6,141 bases of DNA from Spartobacteria bacterium (lineage in GTDB: Bacteria; Verrucomicrobiota; Verrucomicrobiia; Chthoniobacterales; Chthoniobacteraceae). Below are positions 1-6,141 of the stretch, piece after piece. The notes beneath the pieces were generated by a model. That model had not been told where the DNA came from, searched no databases, and saw only the letters and a list, made by a program, of their open reading frames with translations. Position 1 is the first letter of the stretch; every line of letters begins with the position of its first letter. The position numbers and the translations under genes were made by a program. Location: contig JANXWU010000114.1 of NCBI GenBank assembly GCA_025350985.1, positions 1 to 6,141 of the forward strand, written 5' to 3'.

Positions 1-1
1 C

Positions 2-295
2 CCGGCCTTTCACCCCGCCAAGAATCCGGCGAAGCTGAACCCGAACCTTCCCCCGTGGTTCGCGTCGCTGCTGCTGCGCGCGCTTTCACCTGATCCCGAG
101 CGGCGTTACCAGAACTTCTCCGAGATGTTGTTCGACCTCGACCACCCCGAAAAAGTCGAGCCTTTCCATCGCGCCGACGCGACGCTAATCGACCGCAATC
201 CGCTCCGGTTCTACAAAGCCGGTTTCCTCACGCTGCTCGCCCTCACTATCTACCTCCTCCTCAAAATTATCGCCGCCGGAGTCAGATTGCCATGA
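2..295 (+). CDS. C-terminal end of a membrane-anchored Ser/Thr kinase-like protein (partial)
   Basis: The frame is open from the window edge to TGA at 293-295, giving 97 visible residues; the start lies outside. Residues ~16-47 look like subdomain XI of a eukaryotic-type protein kinase: a PPWF stretch, LLLRALSPDPERRYQ with the conserved Arg, then FSEMLFDL. Residues ~63-70 read IDRNPLRF and lead into one hydrophobic membrane segment (~73-91) and a short positively charged tail. From family knowledge, this arrangement matches the C-terminus of bifunctional PP2C phosphatase/kinase proteins that sit beside nitrate transporter and nitrite reductase genes in several bacteria. The catalytic part is not visible, so activity and any phosphatase domain are inferred. 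The stop overlaps the next start (ATGA at 292-295), so it is probably co-translated with the diflavin reductase. An ordinary membrane-anchored kinase is the alternative. Confidence 0.72.
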   Translation, partial: PAFHPAKNPAKLNPNLPPWFASLLLRALSPDPERRYQNFSEMLFDLDHPEKVEPFHRADATLIDRNPLRFYKAGFLTLLALTIYLLLKIIAAGVRLP

Positions 296-2043
296 ATGCA
301 ATTCCGCTTCTTCCTGAAATTGCGCCCTTCAACGCCGAGCAGCGCGCGTGGATCAACGGCTATCTCGCGGGCTTGTTCAGCTTCGCGAATCCATTGAGCG
401 CGCCGCAGCCGTGCGCGCCGGTGGCCAAGGCTCCGTTGTTGATTCTTTTCGGCAGCCAGACGGGAACGTCCGAAGCGCTCGCGCAGAAAATCGCAAAAGC
501 CGCCACGGCGAAAAGCTTCGCACCTCGCATGGTTTGCATGGCTGACCACGGCTCCATCGAGATGTCGAAGGAGAGCCGGGTTTTGATTGTCACCAGCACG
601 TACGGCGACGGCGATCCGCCGGACAACGCGCAGGCGTTTTGGGATTTTCTGAAAAGTGAAACGGCACCGCGGCTGGAGCACTTGGAATTCTCGGTGCTCG
701 CGCTCGGTGACACGAACTACGAGAAGTTTTGTGAGTTCGGGAAAAAGTGTGACGCACGGCTGGAAGAACTCGGGGCGAAACGCGTGCAGCCGCGGGCCGA
801 TTGCGACCTCGACTACGACGCACCGGCAAAAGCGTGGATGGATGCCGCACTCGGCGCGCTGACCGTGGACGGTGCTGAAGTCTCGGAAAGCGCACCGCTC
901 GAAGCGACGGTGAAAGTCGTGACCGGCTACACCAAATCGAATCCGTTTCCGGCGCGGCTGCTCACAAATCGCAAGCTGACTGGCGACGGCTCGGCGAAGG
1001 AAACACGGCATTTTGAAATCTCCCTCGATGGCTCCGGGATCGAGTACGAAGTCGGCGACGCGCTCGGCGTTTTTGCGGCGAATTGCGCGGCGCTGGTGGA
1101 CGAACTTTTGCAGGCTCTTGGTTGCGACGGAGAGGAAGCGGTGCCGGTTGGCGGAGGCTCGGAGTTGCCGTTGCGCAAGGCGCTGAGTCAGCATTACGAG
1201 GTCACGAAAATCCCGCACGATTTTCTAGTGGCGGTCGCGGAACGCAGCGGCGATGCGGCTTTGCTGGCTATGCTCGATTCGTCGCAGAAGGACGATTTGA
1301 AAAAATTCCTGTGGGGCCGCGAGATCATCGACCTGCTGCTGGCGCATCCGTCGGTGAAGTTCGGCGCGGTCGAGTTCGTCGGGCTGTTGAAGAAAATGCA
1401 ACCGCGTCTTTACTCGATCTCGTCAAGTCCGAAGGCGCATCCCGGACAGGTGCATCTCACGATCGCGCAAGTCCGCTACGAGAGCCACGGGCGTCCGCGC
1501 AAAGGCGTCGCCTCGACCTTTCTCGCCGACCGCGCCGGCGAGTCCGTGCCGGTGTTCGTGCAGACCTCGCACGGCTTCCGCATTCCGGCGAACCACGACG
1601 CGCCGATGATTATGGTCGGCCCCGGCACCGGCATTGCGCCGTTCCGCGCCTTCCTTGAAGAACGCCGTGCGCTCGGCGCCACGGGTCGCAACTGGATGTT
1701 CTTCGGCGAACAACGCGAGGCGACGGATTTTTTCTATCGCGAAGAATTCGAGCAGATGCTTTCCGATGGCACGCTGACGAAACTCACGACCGCGTTCTCG
1801 CGCGATCAGTTGGAAAAAATCTACGTGCAAACCCGAATGATCGAACACGCTGCGGAGCTGTGGGCGTGGTTCCGGGACGGCGCGTATTTTTACGTCTGCG
1901 GCGACGCGGGCCGCATGGCGAAGGACGTGGACGCCGCGCTGCACACCATCTGCGAAACTGCCGGCGGACTGAGCAAGGAAGCTGCGGCTGAATTCGTCGC
2001 CAAGATGAAGGCGGAGAAACGCTACCAGCGCGACGTTTACTGA
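292..2043 (+). CDS. cysJ: CysJ-type NADPH diflavin reductase (sulfite reductase flavoprotein alpha-like)
   Basis: A complete 583-residue protein, close to the ~600 of E. coli CysJ. It moves electrons from NADPH through FAD and FMN to a partner reductase in the cytoplasm. The N-terminus has the CysJ-like lead PFNAEQRAWINGYLAGL. The flavodoxin domain (~48-190) carries the FMN phosphate loop GSQTGTSE (54-61), YGDGDPP (104-110) and LGDTNYEKFC (138-147). The FAD domain (~215-430) has RLYSISSSP (372-380) and KGVAST (404-409). The NADPH domain has GPGTGIAPFRAF (443-454), SRDQ..KIYVQ (503-513, which contacts the NADPH 2'-phosphate in this family), YVCGD (534-538) and the CysJ-like terminus KRYQRDVY with a C-terminal aromatic. 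GGAG at 278-281 lies 10 bases before the ATG. The true partner is uncertain: no cysI, nirB or nasA is in view, and the kinase-like neighbour points to nitrate assimilation as well as sulfite reduction. Confidence 0.9.
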   Translation: MNAIPLLPEIAPFNAEQRAWINGYLAGLFSFANPLSAPQPCAPVAKAPLLILFGSQTGTSEALAQKIAKAATAKSFAPRMVCMADHGSIEMSKESRVLIVTSTYGDGDPPDNAQAFWDFLKSETAPRLEHLEFSVLALGDTNYEKFCEFGKKCDARLEELGAKRVQPRADCDLDYDAPAKAWMDAALGALTVDGAEVSESAPLEATVKVVTGYTKSNPFPARLLTNRKLTGDGSAKETRHFEISLDGSGIEYEVGDALGVFAANCAALVDELLQALGCDGEEAVPVGGGSELPLRKALSQHYEVTKIPHDFLVAVAERSGDAALLAMLDSSQKDDLKKFLWGREIIDLLLAHPSVKFGAVEFVGLLKKMQPRLYSISSSPKAHPGQVHLTIAQVRYESHGRPRKGVASTFLADRAGESVPVFVQTSHGFRIPANHDAPMIMVGPGTGIAPFRAFLEERRALGATGRNWMFFGEQREATDFFYREEFEQMLSDGTLTKLTTAFSRDQLEKIYVQTRMIEHAAELWAWFRDGAYFYVCGDAGRMAKDVDAALHTICETAGGLSKEAAAEFVAKMKAEKRYQRDVY

Positions 2044-2190
2044 ATCCTCGAAGCTGTCACGGGCCCAAGTGCTCGCGAAGGGCGCGCATTCGCACTGGGA
2101 ATATGCGTGGTCCATCGGTCAGCGCACACCGAGGCTGGAAACGATATTGCGCGTTGCCGTTTCCTGAGGGTGAAAGACGAATCAAGCCCC
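2044..2190. other. convergent intergenic region with two hairpins
   Basis: This lies between the stops of the diflavin reductase (+) and the beta-propeller gene (-). I see no credible gene in it. Two inverted repeats are present: 2064-2072 with 2092-2099 (CCCAAGTGC/GCACTGGG, one bulge), and a perfect 7-base stem GGAAACG/CGTTTCC at 2137-2143 and 2158-2164 with a 14-base loop. Neither is followed by a T run on either strand, so they are not classic intrinsic terminators. The position suits transcription ends from both sides, but that role is inferred. Confidence 0.4.
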
Positions 2191-3198
2191 TCACTTCGCC
2201 GGCGTGAACGACTGCACGAAACTCGATTCACCTTTCGCGTAGGCGATCCAGACTGTGTGGGTTTTCGGATCAACCGCGATGCTGCGCGCGCCTTCGCTCG
2301 ACACCACGTCCCCGAGGGCCGACAGCTTGTCCTTCTCTACCTTCATCACCACGATTTTCCCGGTCGCGCTCGCGCAATAAACGCGATGCAAGGATGCATC
2401 GTAGGCGATTTGATCCACCCGCGCTGCGATGTCCGCTGAAGAGATGACGTGACCATCTTTCTGGCTCATCAACACGAGCTTCCCATTTCCGCCGGCCACG
2501 AGAAACGCGCCGGCCTCCGGCACCACGGCCATTCCATGCGGAGCGGTCGCTGGCGCAGTCGGCCACTTTTCCACGACCTTGCCCGACGCCACATCGATCA
2601 CCGCGATCACGCTGCCCGTTTTCATGCTTTGAAAAAGCCGTGCAAACGACGCGTCGAAAGCAAGATCCTCGGGGCTGTCACTCGGCAGGTCGATGGTCGC
2701 GACGACCTTCTTCTCGGACGGATCGATCACCCACAAATCCTTCCCGTCGTCGTGGCACACGTAAATTTTTCCGGACTTTGCGTCGCAGGCCAGCAAATCC
2801 GCTGGCCCGGCCAACGGCACCTTGCCCGTGACCTCCAGCTTTCCCGCGTCCACGATCACGAGCTGCGGCGGCTTGCTCACACTCACGAAATAACGGCCTG
2901 CCTTCGCATCCATCGCACAGGACTGCGCAGCTCCAGTTGGCACGATTTTCAACACCTCCTGCTTGTCGATGTCGATCACGTCGAGCGAGGCATTGCCCGT
3001 GTGCGCCGCGAGAAGCCTGCGACCCTCCGCATCCAGCGCGATAAAGTCGAACTTGCCGTGTGTCCCTGCGATCGCCAGTGGTTTTCCGGCCACCAGCAAA
3101 TCCGCGGCGCGGCCCGGCAGCCCGCTCGCGACGACCAGCGAAACGCCACAAATAATCTGCCGAATGGTGAAAGAATTTCGAGCGGGGGAAGTCGTCAT
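2191..3198 (-). CDS. exported YncE/YVTN-type seven-repeat beta-propeller protein
   Basis: A 335-residue protein from ATG at 3198 to TGA at 2191. The frame extends upstream to a TTG at 3240, but the ATG puts a signal peptide at the N-terminus: basic RNSFTIR, a hydrophobic stretch (~14-27) and a likely cut near GRA-A (30-32). Cys17 lacks a proper lipobox, so it is probably soluble in the periplasm. The mature part shows seven similar units starting near residues 52, 93, 134, 178, 222, 263 and 306. Most follow the pattern 'hydrophobic, Asp, ~6 residues, short beta strand, ~8 residues, V-I-D', for example FIALDAEGRRLLAA and LWVIDPSEKKVV. This is the look of a seven-bladed YncE-like propeller. Family members bind partners or ligands and mostly have no known enzymatic role, so I give no function. 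It lies 98 bases downstream of the gspF-like gene on the same strand. Confidence 0.8.
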   Translation of the reverse strand: MTTSPARNSFTIRQIICGVSLVVASGLPGRAADLLVAGKPLAIAGTHGKFDFIALDAEGRRLLAAHTGNASLDVIDIDKQEVLKIVPTGAAQSCAMDAKAGRYFVSVSKPPQLVIVDAGKLEVTGKVPLAGPADLLACDAKSGKIYVCHDDGKDLWVIDPSEKKVVATIDLPSDSPEDLAFDASFARLFQSMKTGSVIAVIDVASGKVVEKWPTAPATAPHGMAVVPEAGAFLVAGGNGKLVLMSQKDGHVISSADIAARVDQIAYDASLHRVYCASATGKIVVMKVEKDKLSALGDVVSSEGARSIAVDPKTHTVWIAYAKGESSFVQSFTPAK

Positions 3199-3296
3199 GT
3201 GGACGAGCTTACGAACCTCATGCGCTGTGGCAAAGTCCAATCAGAAGACAAGGCACGTCGTCTCTCGTGCAGGCTTTCGACCTTTGGTAAGCCCTC
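3199..3296. other. gap between gspF-like and propeller genes, no clear signal
   Basis: The gap lies upstream of the propeller gene on the - strand. It holds one short inverted repeat, GCACG/CGTGC (3253-3257 and 3266-3270, 8-base loop). I could not find a convincing -35/-10 pair or a well-placed Shine-Dalgarno sequence; a GAGG occurs about 17 bases before the ATG, too far to be typical. Whether the propeller gene is read through from the gspF-like gene or has its own promoter cannot be decided by eye. Confidence 0.3.
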
Positions 3297-4283
3297 TCAA
3301 AACGAGCCGTTCGTCATGTCCTTGATCGTCTTCAGATAGCCCGCGTAGAGGTTCACAATCTGATATCCGATGTAACCCGCAATCGCGATGTAGATCAGTT
3401 TCGGCAGCCAGTCGCTGAAGGTTTCGATCCCGCGCAAAGCCTTGTGCTCGTATTCCTCCGTCATGCGCCGCAACTCCTGATCGAGTCGGCCCGTTTCCTC
3501 GCCGACGCGCCACGCGCGGATGAGTTCGTCGGGAAAAATGCGCGAGCGTCCGAGCAAAGGTCCCACCTGCGCGCCGGTGCGGACTTCAGCCATCGTGGCA
3601 TTCACCACTTCCGTCATGGCCGCGCTTCGGCTCGCGCCCGCCGCCGCCGTCAGGCTGTCGATCACGTTGATGCCCGCCTCGAGTTGCATGTCGTAGGTCG
3701 CGCAAAACCGCGCCAGCGCAAAGGCGCGTCCGAGATTTCCAAAAAAGGGAATCGCCAGAAGAATGCGGTCAATGGTCGCGTTCCAACCCGCCGCGCGCAG
3801 CAATTGGCGGAGGCCGAGAAACAGCAGCAGCGTCCCCAGCCACAGCGCGCCCAGGAAGCCGAACGTCTCCACCAAGTACGCGCGCGCGCCGTTGGCGAGG
3901 AACGTCGGCAGAGCGAGGACGAACACCCCGAAGTGCAGCATGAACAGCGGGTAGGCGAGCTTTTGCCGGATCGTCGCGCGCGCCTTTTCGAGCGTCGCGA
4001 AATAATCCGACAACATCCGGCAGCCCTCGTCGAGCCGACCGCTGTGAGCACTCGCACCGATGATGCTTTGCTCCATCGCGCCTGCGCCGCGCTGCCGCCC
4101 GAACGCACCGCCCACCGTCTCGCCGCGCGCCGCCGCGTCGCGCAGGCCGTGGAGAAAAAGACGCATCGCCCCGCGCGTGCGTTCCGTCAGCGTGTCGATC
4201 GCTTTCGGAAACGGAACACCCGAGCGCACGAGCTGACCCAACTCGTGATAGAAGTCGCGTTTTTGGCGAAGGCTCAAACCCAC
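3297..4283 (-). CDS. GspF/PilC-like inner-membrane protein (type II secretion system F family)
   Basis: About 328 residues from the GTG at 4283. Canonical GspF/PilC proteins are ~400 residues, but both family repeats are present. Repeat 1 starts FYHELGQLVRSGVP (11-24) and carries SGRLDEG (81-87); repeat 2 starts LARFCATYDMQLEAGI (190-205) and carries the family signature GEETGRLDQEL (261-271). Membrane segments are visible near 113-133, 139-162 and 295-316. In type II secretion and type IV pili this family forms the inner-membrane platform that works with the assembly ATPase. No ATPase, pseudopilin or secretin gene lies nearby, so it is an orphan here. The open frame continues upstream antisense through ribD, but family similarity begins only near 4270. 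In-frame starts are GTG 4343, TTG 4304, GTG 4283 and TTG 4277, none with a good ribosome site; 4283 is chosen as leaving a minimal N-terminus, so the start is uncertain. Confidence 0.83.
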   Translation of the reverse strand: MGLSLRQKRDFYHELGQLVRSGVPFPKAIDTLTERTRGAMRLFLHGLRDAAARGETVGGAFGRQRGAGAMEQSIIGASAHSGRLDEGCRMLSDYFATLEKARATIRQKLAYPLFMLHFGVFVLALPTFLANGARAYLVETFGFLGALWLGTLLLFLGLRQLLRAAGWNATIDRILLAIPFFGNLGRAFALARFCATYDMQLEAGINVIDSLTAAAGASRSAAMTEVVNATMAEVRTGAQVGPLLGRSRIFPDELIRAWRVGEETGRLDQELRRMTEEYEHKALRGIETFSDWLPKLIYIAIAGYIGYQIVNLYAGYLKTIKDMTNGSF

Positions 4284-4334
4284 GGCGCGAAGTTTCTGGT
4301 GCAAAGAACAAAGCGCAAGGCTTAAACACTGCGC

Positions 4335-5348
4335 GTGGATCACGACGAAAAAGTTATGCGCCTCGCGTGGCGCGAAGCGGCGAAAGGACTCGGGCGCACC
4401 AGCCCGAATCCCGCCGTCGGCGCGGTCATCGTTTCGGCTGCGGGAAAAATTCTCGCCTGCGCGCATCATCGCGCCGCCGGCCAACCGCACGCGGAAATTG
4501 AGGCGATGCGCCTCTTGAAAAAGCCCGAACACGCGCGCGGCGCGACCCTCTACGTGACACTCGAACCGTGTTCCACGCAGGGTCGAACCCCGCCGTGTGT
4601 GGATGAAATCACGCGTGCAGGTTTTCGCCGCGTCGTGATCGCCGCGATTGATCCGAATCCAAAACACGGCGGACGCGCGGTGGAGATTTTGCGAAAAGCC
4701 GGAGTCGAAGTTCGCGCGGGTGTGCTGGAATCGGAATGCGCGGAAATCAATCGCGCGTTCAACAAATGGATCGGGACGAAAATCCCGTGGGTCATCGCCA
4801 AAGCGGGCATGTCTCTGGACGGACGCATCACGCGTCCGCCATCCGAAGGCCGCTGGATCACGAGCGCCGCGTCCCGCGCGCACGCGATGAAACTGCGGGC
4901 GCAGGTCGATGCCATCTTGATCGGCGCGGGCACCCTGCGCGACGACAACCCAAGGCTGACCGTGCGCGGTATTCCCGAAGCGCGACAGCCGTGGCGCGTG
5001 GTCCTTTCGCGCAGCGGCGATCTGCCCGCCGACGCGCATCTTTTCACGGATGAAGGCAGAGACCGCACGCTCGTCTTCAAGGATCGGCCACTCGGTGAGG
5101 TTCTCCGCGAACTCGGTCAGCGTGACATCACGAGCGTGCTCATCGAAGGCGGCTCGCGCATCCTCGGCGCAGCTTTCGATCAGAAGCTGGTCGATGAAGT
5201 CCGCTTTTATCTGGCGCCGCTTTTTCTCGGCGGGCCGAAGGTTTCCGTCGCCGGACTCGGAGCCGGGGTGGCGGAAGATGCGGTGCGAATACGAACTCCG
5301 CGTTACGAGAAAATCGGCGGCGATATTTGCGTGAGTGGCATGCTCTAG
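4335..5348 (+). CDS. ribD: RibD: bifunctional diaminohydroxyphosphoribosylaminopyrimidine deaminase / aminouracil reductase
   Basis: A 337-residue protein that carries out the second and third steps of riboflavin synthesis from GTP in the cytoplasm: deamination, then NADPH-dependent reduction of the ribosyl side chain. The deaminase domain (~1-145) has TSPNPAVGAVIV (22-33), zinc ligand His52 with catalytic Glu54 in HAEIEAM, and Cys79 and Cys88 in EPCSTQGRTPPC. The reductase domain (~148-337) has AKAGMSLDGRIT (155-166), GAGTLRDDNPRLTVR (197-211), the EGG turn (271-273) and LAPLFLGG (293-300). E. coli-type RibD has HH where this has TQ after PCS; the metal ligands are intact. It starts at GTG 4335, because the DHDEKVMRLA lead matches the usual RibD N-terminus; an ATG at 4356 would cut it short. 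No other rib genes are adjacent, so ribD looks detached from a rib operon. I saw no FMN riboswitch in the short upstream space. Confidence 0.95.
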   Translation: MDHDEKVMRLAWREAAKGLGRTSPNPAVGAVIVSAAGKILACAHHRAAGQPHAEIEAMRLLKKPEHARGATLYVTLEPCSTQGRTPPCVDEITRAGFRRVVIAAIDPNPKHGGRAVEILRKAGVEVRAGVLESECAEINRAFNKWIGTKIPWVIAKAGMSLDGRITRPPSEGRWITSAASRAHAMKLRAQVDAILIGAGTLRDDNPRLTVRGIPEARQPWRVVLSRSGDLPADAHLFTDEGRDRTLVFKDRPLGEVLRELGQRDITSVLIEGGSRILGAAFDQKLVDEVRFYLAPLFLGGPKVSVAGLGAGVAEDAVRIRTPRYEKIGGDICVSGML

Positions 5349-5386
5349 CAGCAATCCCTGGCGCCGCTGGAAATTATTTTTGGAGC

Positions 5387-5569
5387 GGCTCAGTTTTAAA
5401 AAGCGCGTGTCATTCTGAGCGCAGTGCAGTTCGCCCAAGCGAACGGAACGCAGTCGAAGAATCTCATGCACTTCCCCGTGCAACGACACGTCGAAAAGGG
5501 TTCAAGAGATTCTTCGACTCCGCCAAGCCTTCGCTCAGAATGACAGGTCGCGGTTTTTCAAACTGAGCC
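5387..5569. repeat. 183-base nested inverted repeat between ribD and tsaB
   Basis: Three arm pairs lie one inside another. The outer arms 5387-5407 and 5549-5569 match at 19 of 21 positions and both begin GGCTCAGTTT when read inward. The middle arms 5408-5421 and 5532-5545 (TGTCATTCTGAGCG) match at 14 of 14. The inner arms 5452-5465 and 5506-5519 (AGTCGAAGAATCTC) match at 14 of 14. The left half also holds a perfect 6-base stem, GTTCGC/GCGAAC (5429-5434 and 5439-5444), and the centre holds TGCAC/GTGCA (5467-5471 and 5478-5482). The right half is shorter, so the element is not a simple palindrome. It has no transposase and no obvious target duplication. Similar ATTCTGAG...CTCAGAAT palindromes are, from memory, dispersed in several bacterial genomes; copy number needs a genome search. 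Confidence 0.85.
5398..5558. terminator. possible bidirectional terminator formed by the inverted repeat
   Basis: On the + strand the long stem closes with CGCGG and is followed by TTTTT (5554-5558). On the - strand it closes with CGCGC and is followed by TTTTT (complement of 5398-5402). The two flanking genes, ribD and tsaB, converge on it. The stem is far longer than a standard intrinsic terminator, so this is an inference from layout. A second T-rich run (5374-5381) behind a weak 4-base stem, CAGC/GCTG (5349-5352 and 5366-5369), may contribute to ending ribD transcripts. Confidence 0.4.
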
Positions 5570-5576
5570 ATGCCCA

Positions 5577-6141
5577 TTAACGAAGTGCATTCTTCGCGGT
5601 CGTGATGTGCGGCGGGCGCAGATAGATCGGCTCCAGCGCACCGGTCGCGCAAACGCTCCGGTCTGCCGCTGCGAGGCGCGCGACGATCTCCGCGGAGGGA
5701 AAGGCGATGGCTGCCTCCGGCGCGATCTCAAGCGGCGCGGAGGTGAAAACTGGGAGCGCGTGGTGCTGCGCCAGCTTTTCGCGCAGCTCTTCCGGCAGAA
5801 GCACCATCGGTCCTTCGACGCAGGCGCGATTTTGTACGCGTGCGTAGTAAAACGCCCCGCGCCGGGCGTCGCCAATGGCGAGATATTCCGGTGCCTCCGT
5901 CTCCAGGGCGACGATGGAGGGAAGACCCAGTAATTCAGATTTCATCCCGAGTCCCAGCCCCATCGCCGCCGAGATGGCGATGCGAATGCCGGAGTAGGAG
6001 CCCGGCCCGAGTCCGACCACGATTCGCTCGCAGCGAGGAGCAATGTTTACAACGCGTTCAAGGATGGCGAACAATTCCACGGTGTGCGATCGGTCGGCGA
6101 CAAAGCTTTCCGTGAACACGATTTTGTCCGTGGCGAGGACG
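5577..6141 (-). CDS. tsaB: TsaB, tRNA t6A37 threonylcarbamoyl-transfer complex subunit (5' end missing)
   Basis: The frame is open from the right edge to TAA at 5577-5579, giving 187 visible residues. Codons continue through the GTG at 6117-6119 to the edge (VLATDKI before VFTESF), so that GTG is not the start and some N-terminal residues are missing. TsaB pairs with TsaD and TsaE to install N6-threonylcarbamoyladenosine at position 37 of ANN-decoding tRNAs in the cytoplasm. Family marks are DRSHTVELF (visible residues 16-24), the signature GLGPGSYSGIRIA (43-55; usually GPGSFTGLR) and a C-terminal EPIYLRPPHIT. It lacks the metal-binding histidines of TsaD, as expected for the non-catalytic scaffold. 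The C-terminus looks complete, ending 7 bases from the outer arm of the inverted repeat, so the repeat has not truncated it. It is convergent with ribD. Confidence 0.9.
   Translation of the reverse strand, partial: VLATDKIVFTESFVADRSHTVELFAILERVVNIAPRCERIVVGLGPGSYSGIRIAISAAMGLGLGMKSELLGLPSIVALETEAPEYLAIGDARRGAFYYARVQNRACVEGPMVLLPEELREKLAQHHALPVFTSAPLEIAPEAAIAFPSAEIVARLAAADRSVCATGALEPIYLRPPHITTAKNALR

Noticed and set aside
250..1218. 322-residue - strand open frame antisense to the diflavin reductase
   Set aside because: It lies entirely opposite conserved FMN and FAD motif coding and has Arg-rich composition without a domain, so it is a shadow.
1423..2115. 230-residue - strand open frame over the NADPH domain of the reductase
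   Set aside because: It is antisense to the conserved NADPH-binding motifs, with no recognisable family and no start signal.
3199..3240. TTG at 3240 as start of the propeller gene
   Set aside because: It would add 14 polar or charged residues ahead of a good signal peptide; the ATG at 3198 gives a normal exported N-terminus.
2449..3339. 296-residue + strand open frame over the propeller gene
   Set aside because: The - strand shows seven clear propeller repeats and a signal peptide; the + frame is His/Arg-rich shadow sequence.
3444..4325. 293-residue + strand open frame opposite the gspF-like gene
   Set aside because: It is Arg/Ala/Gln-rich with no domain, and the - strand carries both T2SSF repeats and membrane segments.
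4284..4334. FMN riboswitch upstream of ribD
   Set aside because: The space before the start is too short, and the conserved RFN element segments are not seen there.
4344..5489. Long - strand open frame continuing upstream of the gspF-like gene, antisense to ribD
   Set aside because: The ribD frame has intact catalytic motifs throughout. The antisense frame reads as Arg/Ala/Phe-rich low-information sequence with no recognisable domain. It is a GC-rich codon-position shadow that happens to join the gspF-like frame.
5408..5545. CRISPR-like or tandem repeat array
   Set aside because: The repeats are inverted and nested, not direct and evenly spaced, and there are no spacers or cas genes.

Overview
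This GC-rich bacterial window is densely coded and holds six protein genes, two of them cut by the window edges. The gene families, the frequent lack of a clear Shine-Dalgarno sequence and the style of the intergenic repeat fit a Verrucomicrobiota-type genome. That assignment is a guess from gene content; nothing in the window fixes the taxon.

Left block (+ strand, 1-2043). The window opens in the last ~97 residues of a membrane-anchored Ser/Thr protein kinase-like protein. It resembles the C-terminus of the bifunctional PP2C-phosphatase/kinase proteins found beside nitrate-assimilation genes. Its stop overlaps the start of a complete CysJ-type diflavin reductase (FMN, FAD and NADPH domains), so the two are probably co-translated. 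The reductase probably passes NADPH electrons to a sulfite, nitrite or nitrate reductase encoded outside the window.

Middle block (- strand, 2191-4283). An exported seven-repeat YncE/YVTN-type beta-propeller protein lies downstream of an orphan GspF/PilC-like inner-membrane protein of the type II secretion/type IV pilus class. A 147-base convergent gap (2044-2190) separates the propeller gene from the reductase gene and holds two hairpins but no gene.

Right block (4335-6141). ribD (riboflavin biosynthesis deaminase/reductase) runs on the + strand, divergent from the gspF-like gene with at most ~50 bases between their starts. It converges on tsaB (tRNA t6A modification), which runs on the - strand and leaves the window at the right edge before its start. 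Between the two 3' ends is the most unusual feature: a 183-base nested inverted repeat (5387-5569) with three pairs of matching arms and A/T runs near its ends. It looks like a dispersed palindromic or MITE-like element and may also work as a bidirectional terminator.

Most genes here are conserved families. The items worth a second look are the nested inverted repeat, the kinase/diflavin-reductase overlap, the lone GspF-like gene and the tight ribD/gspF divergence. I see no CRISPR array, tRNA, rRNA, transposase or phage gene.
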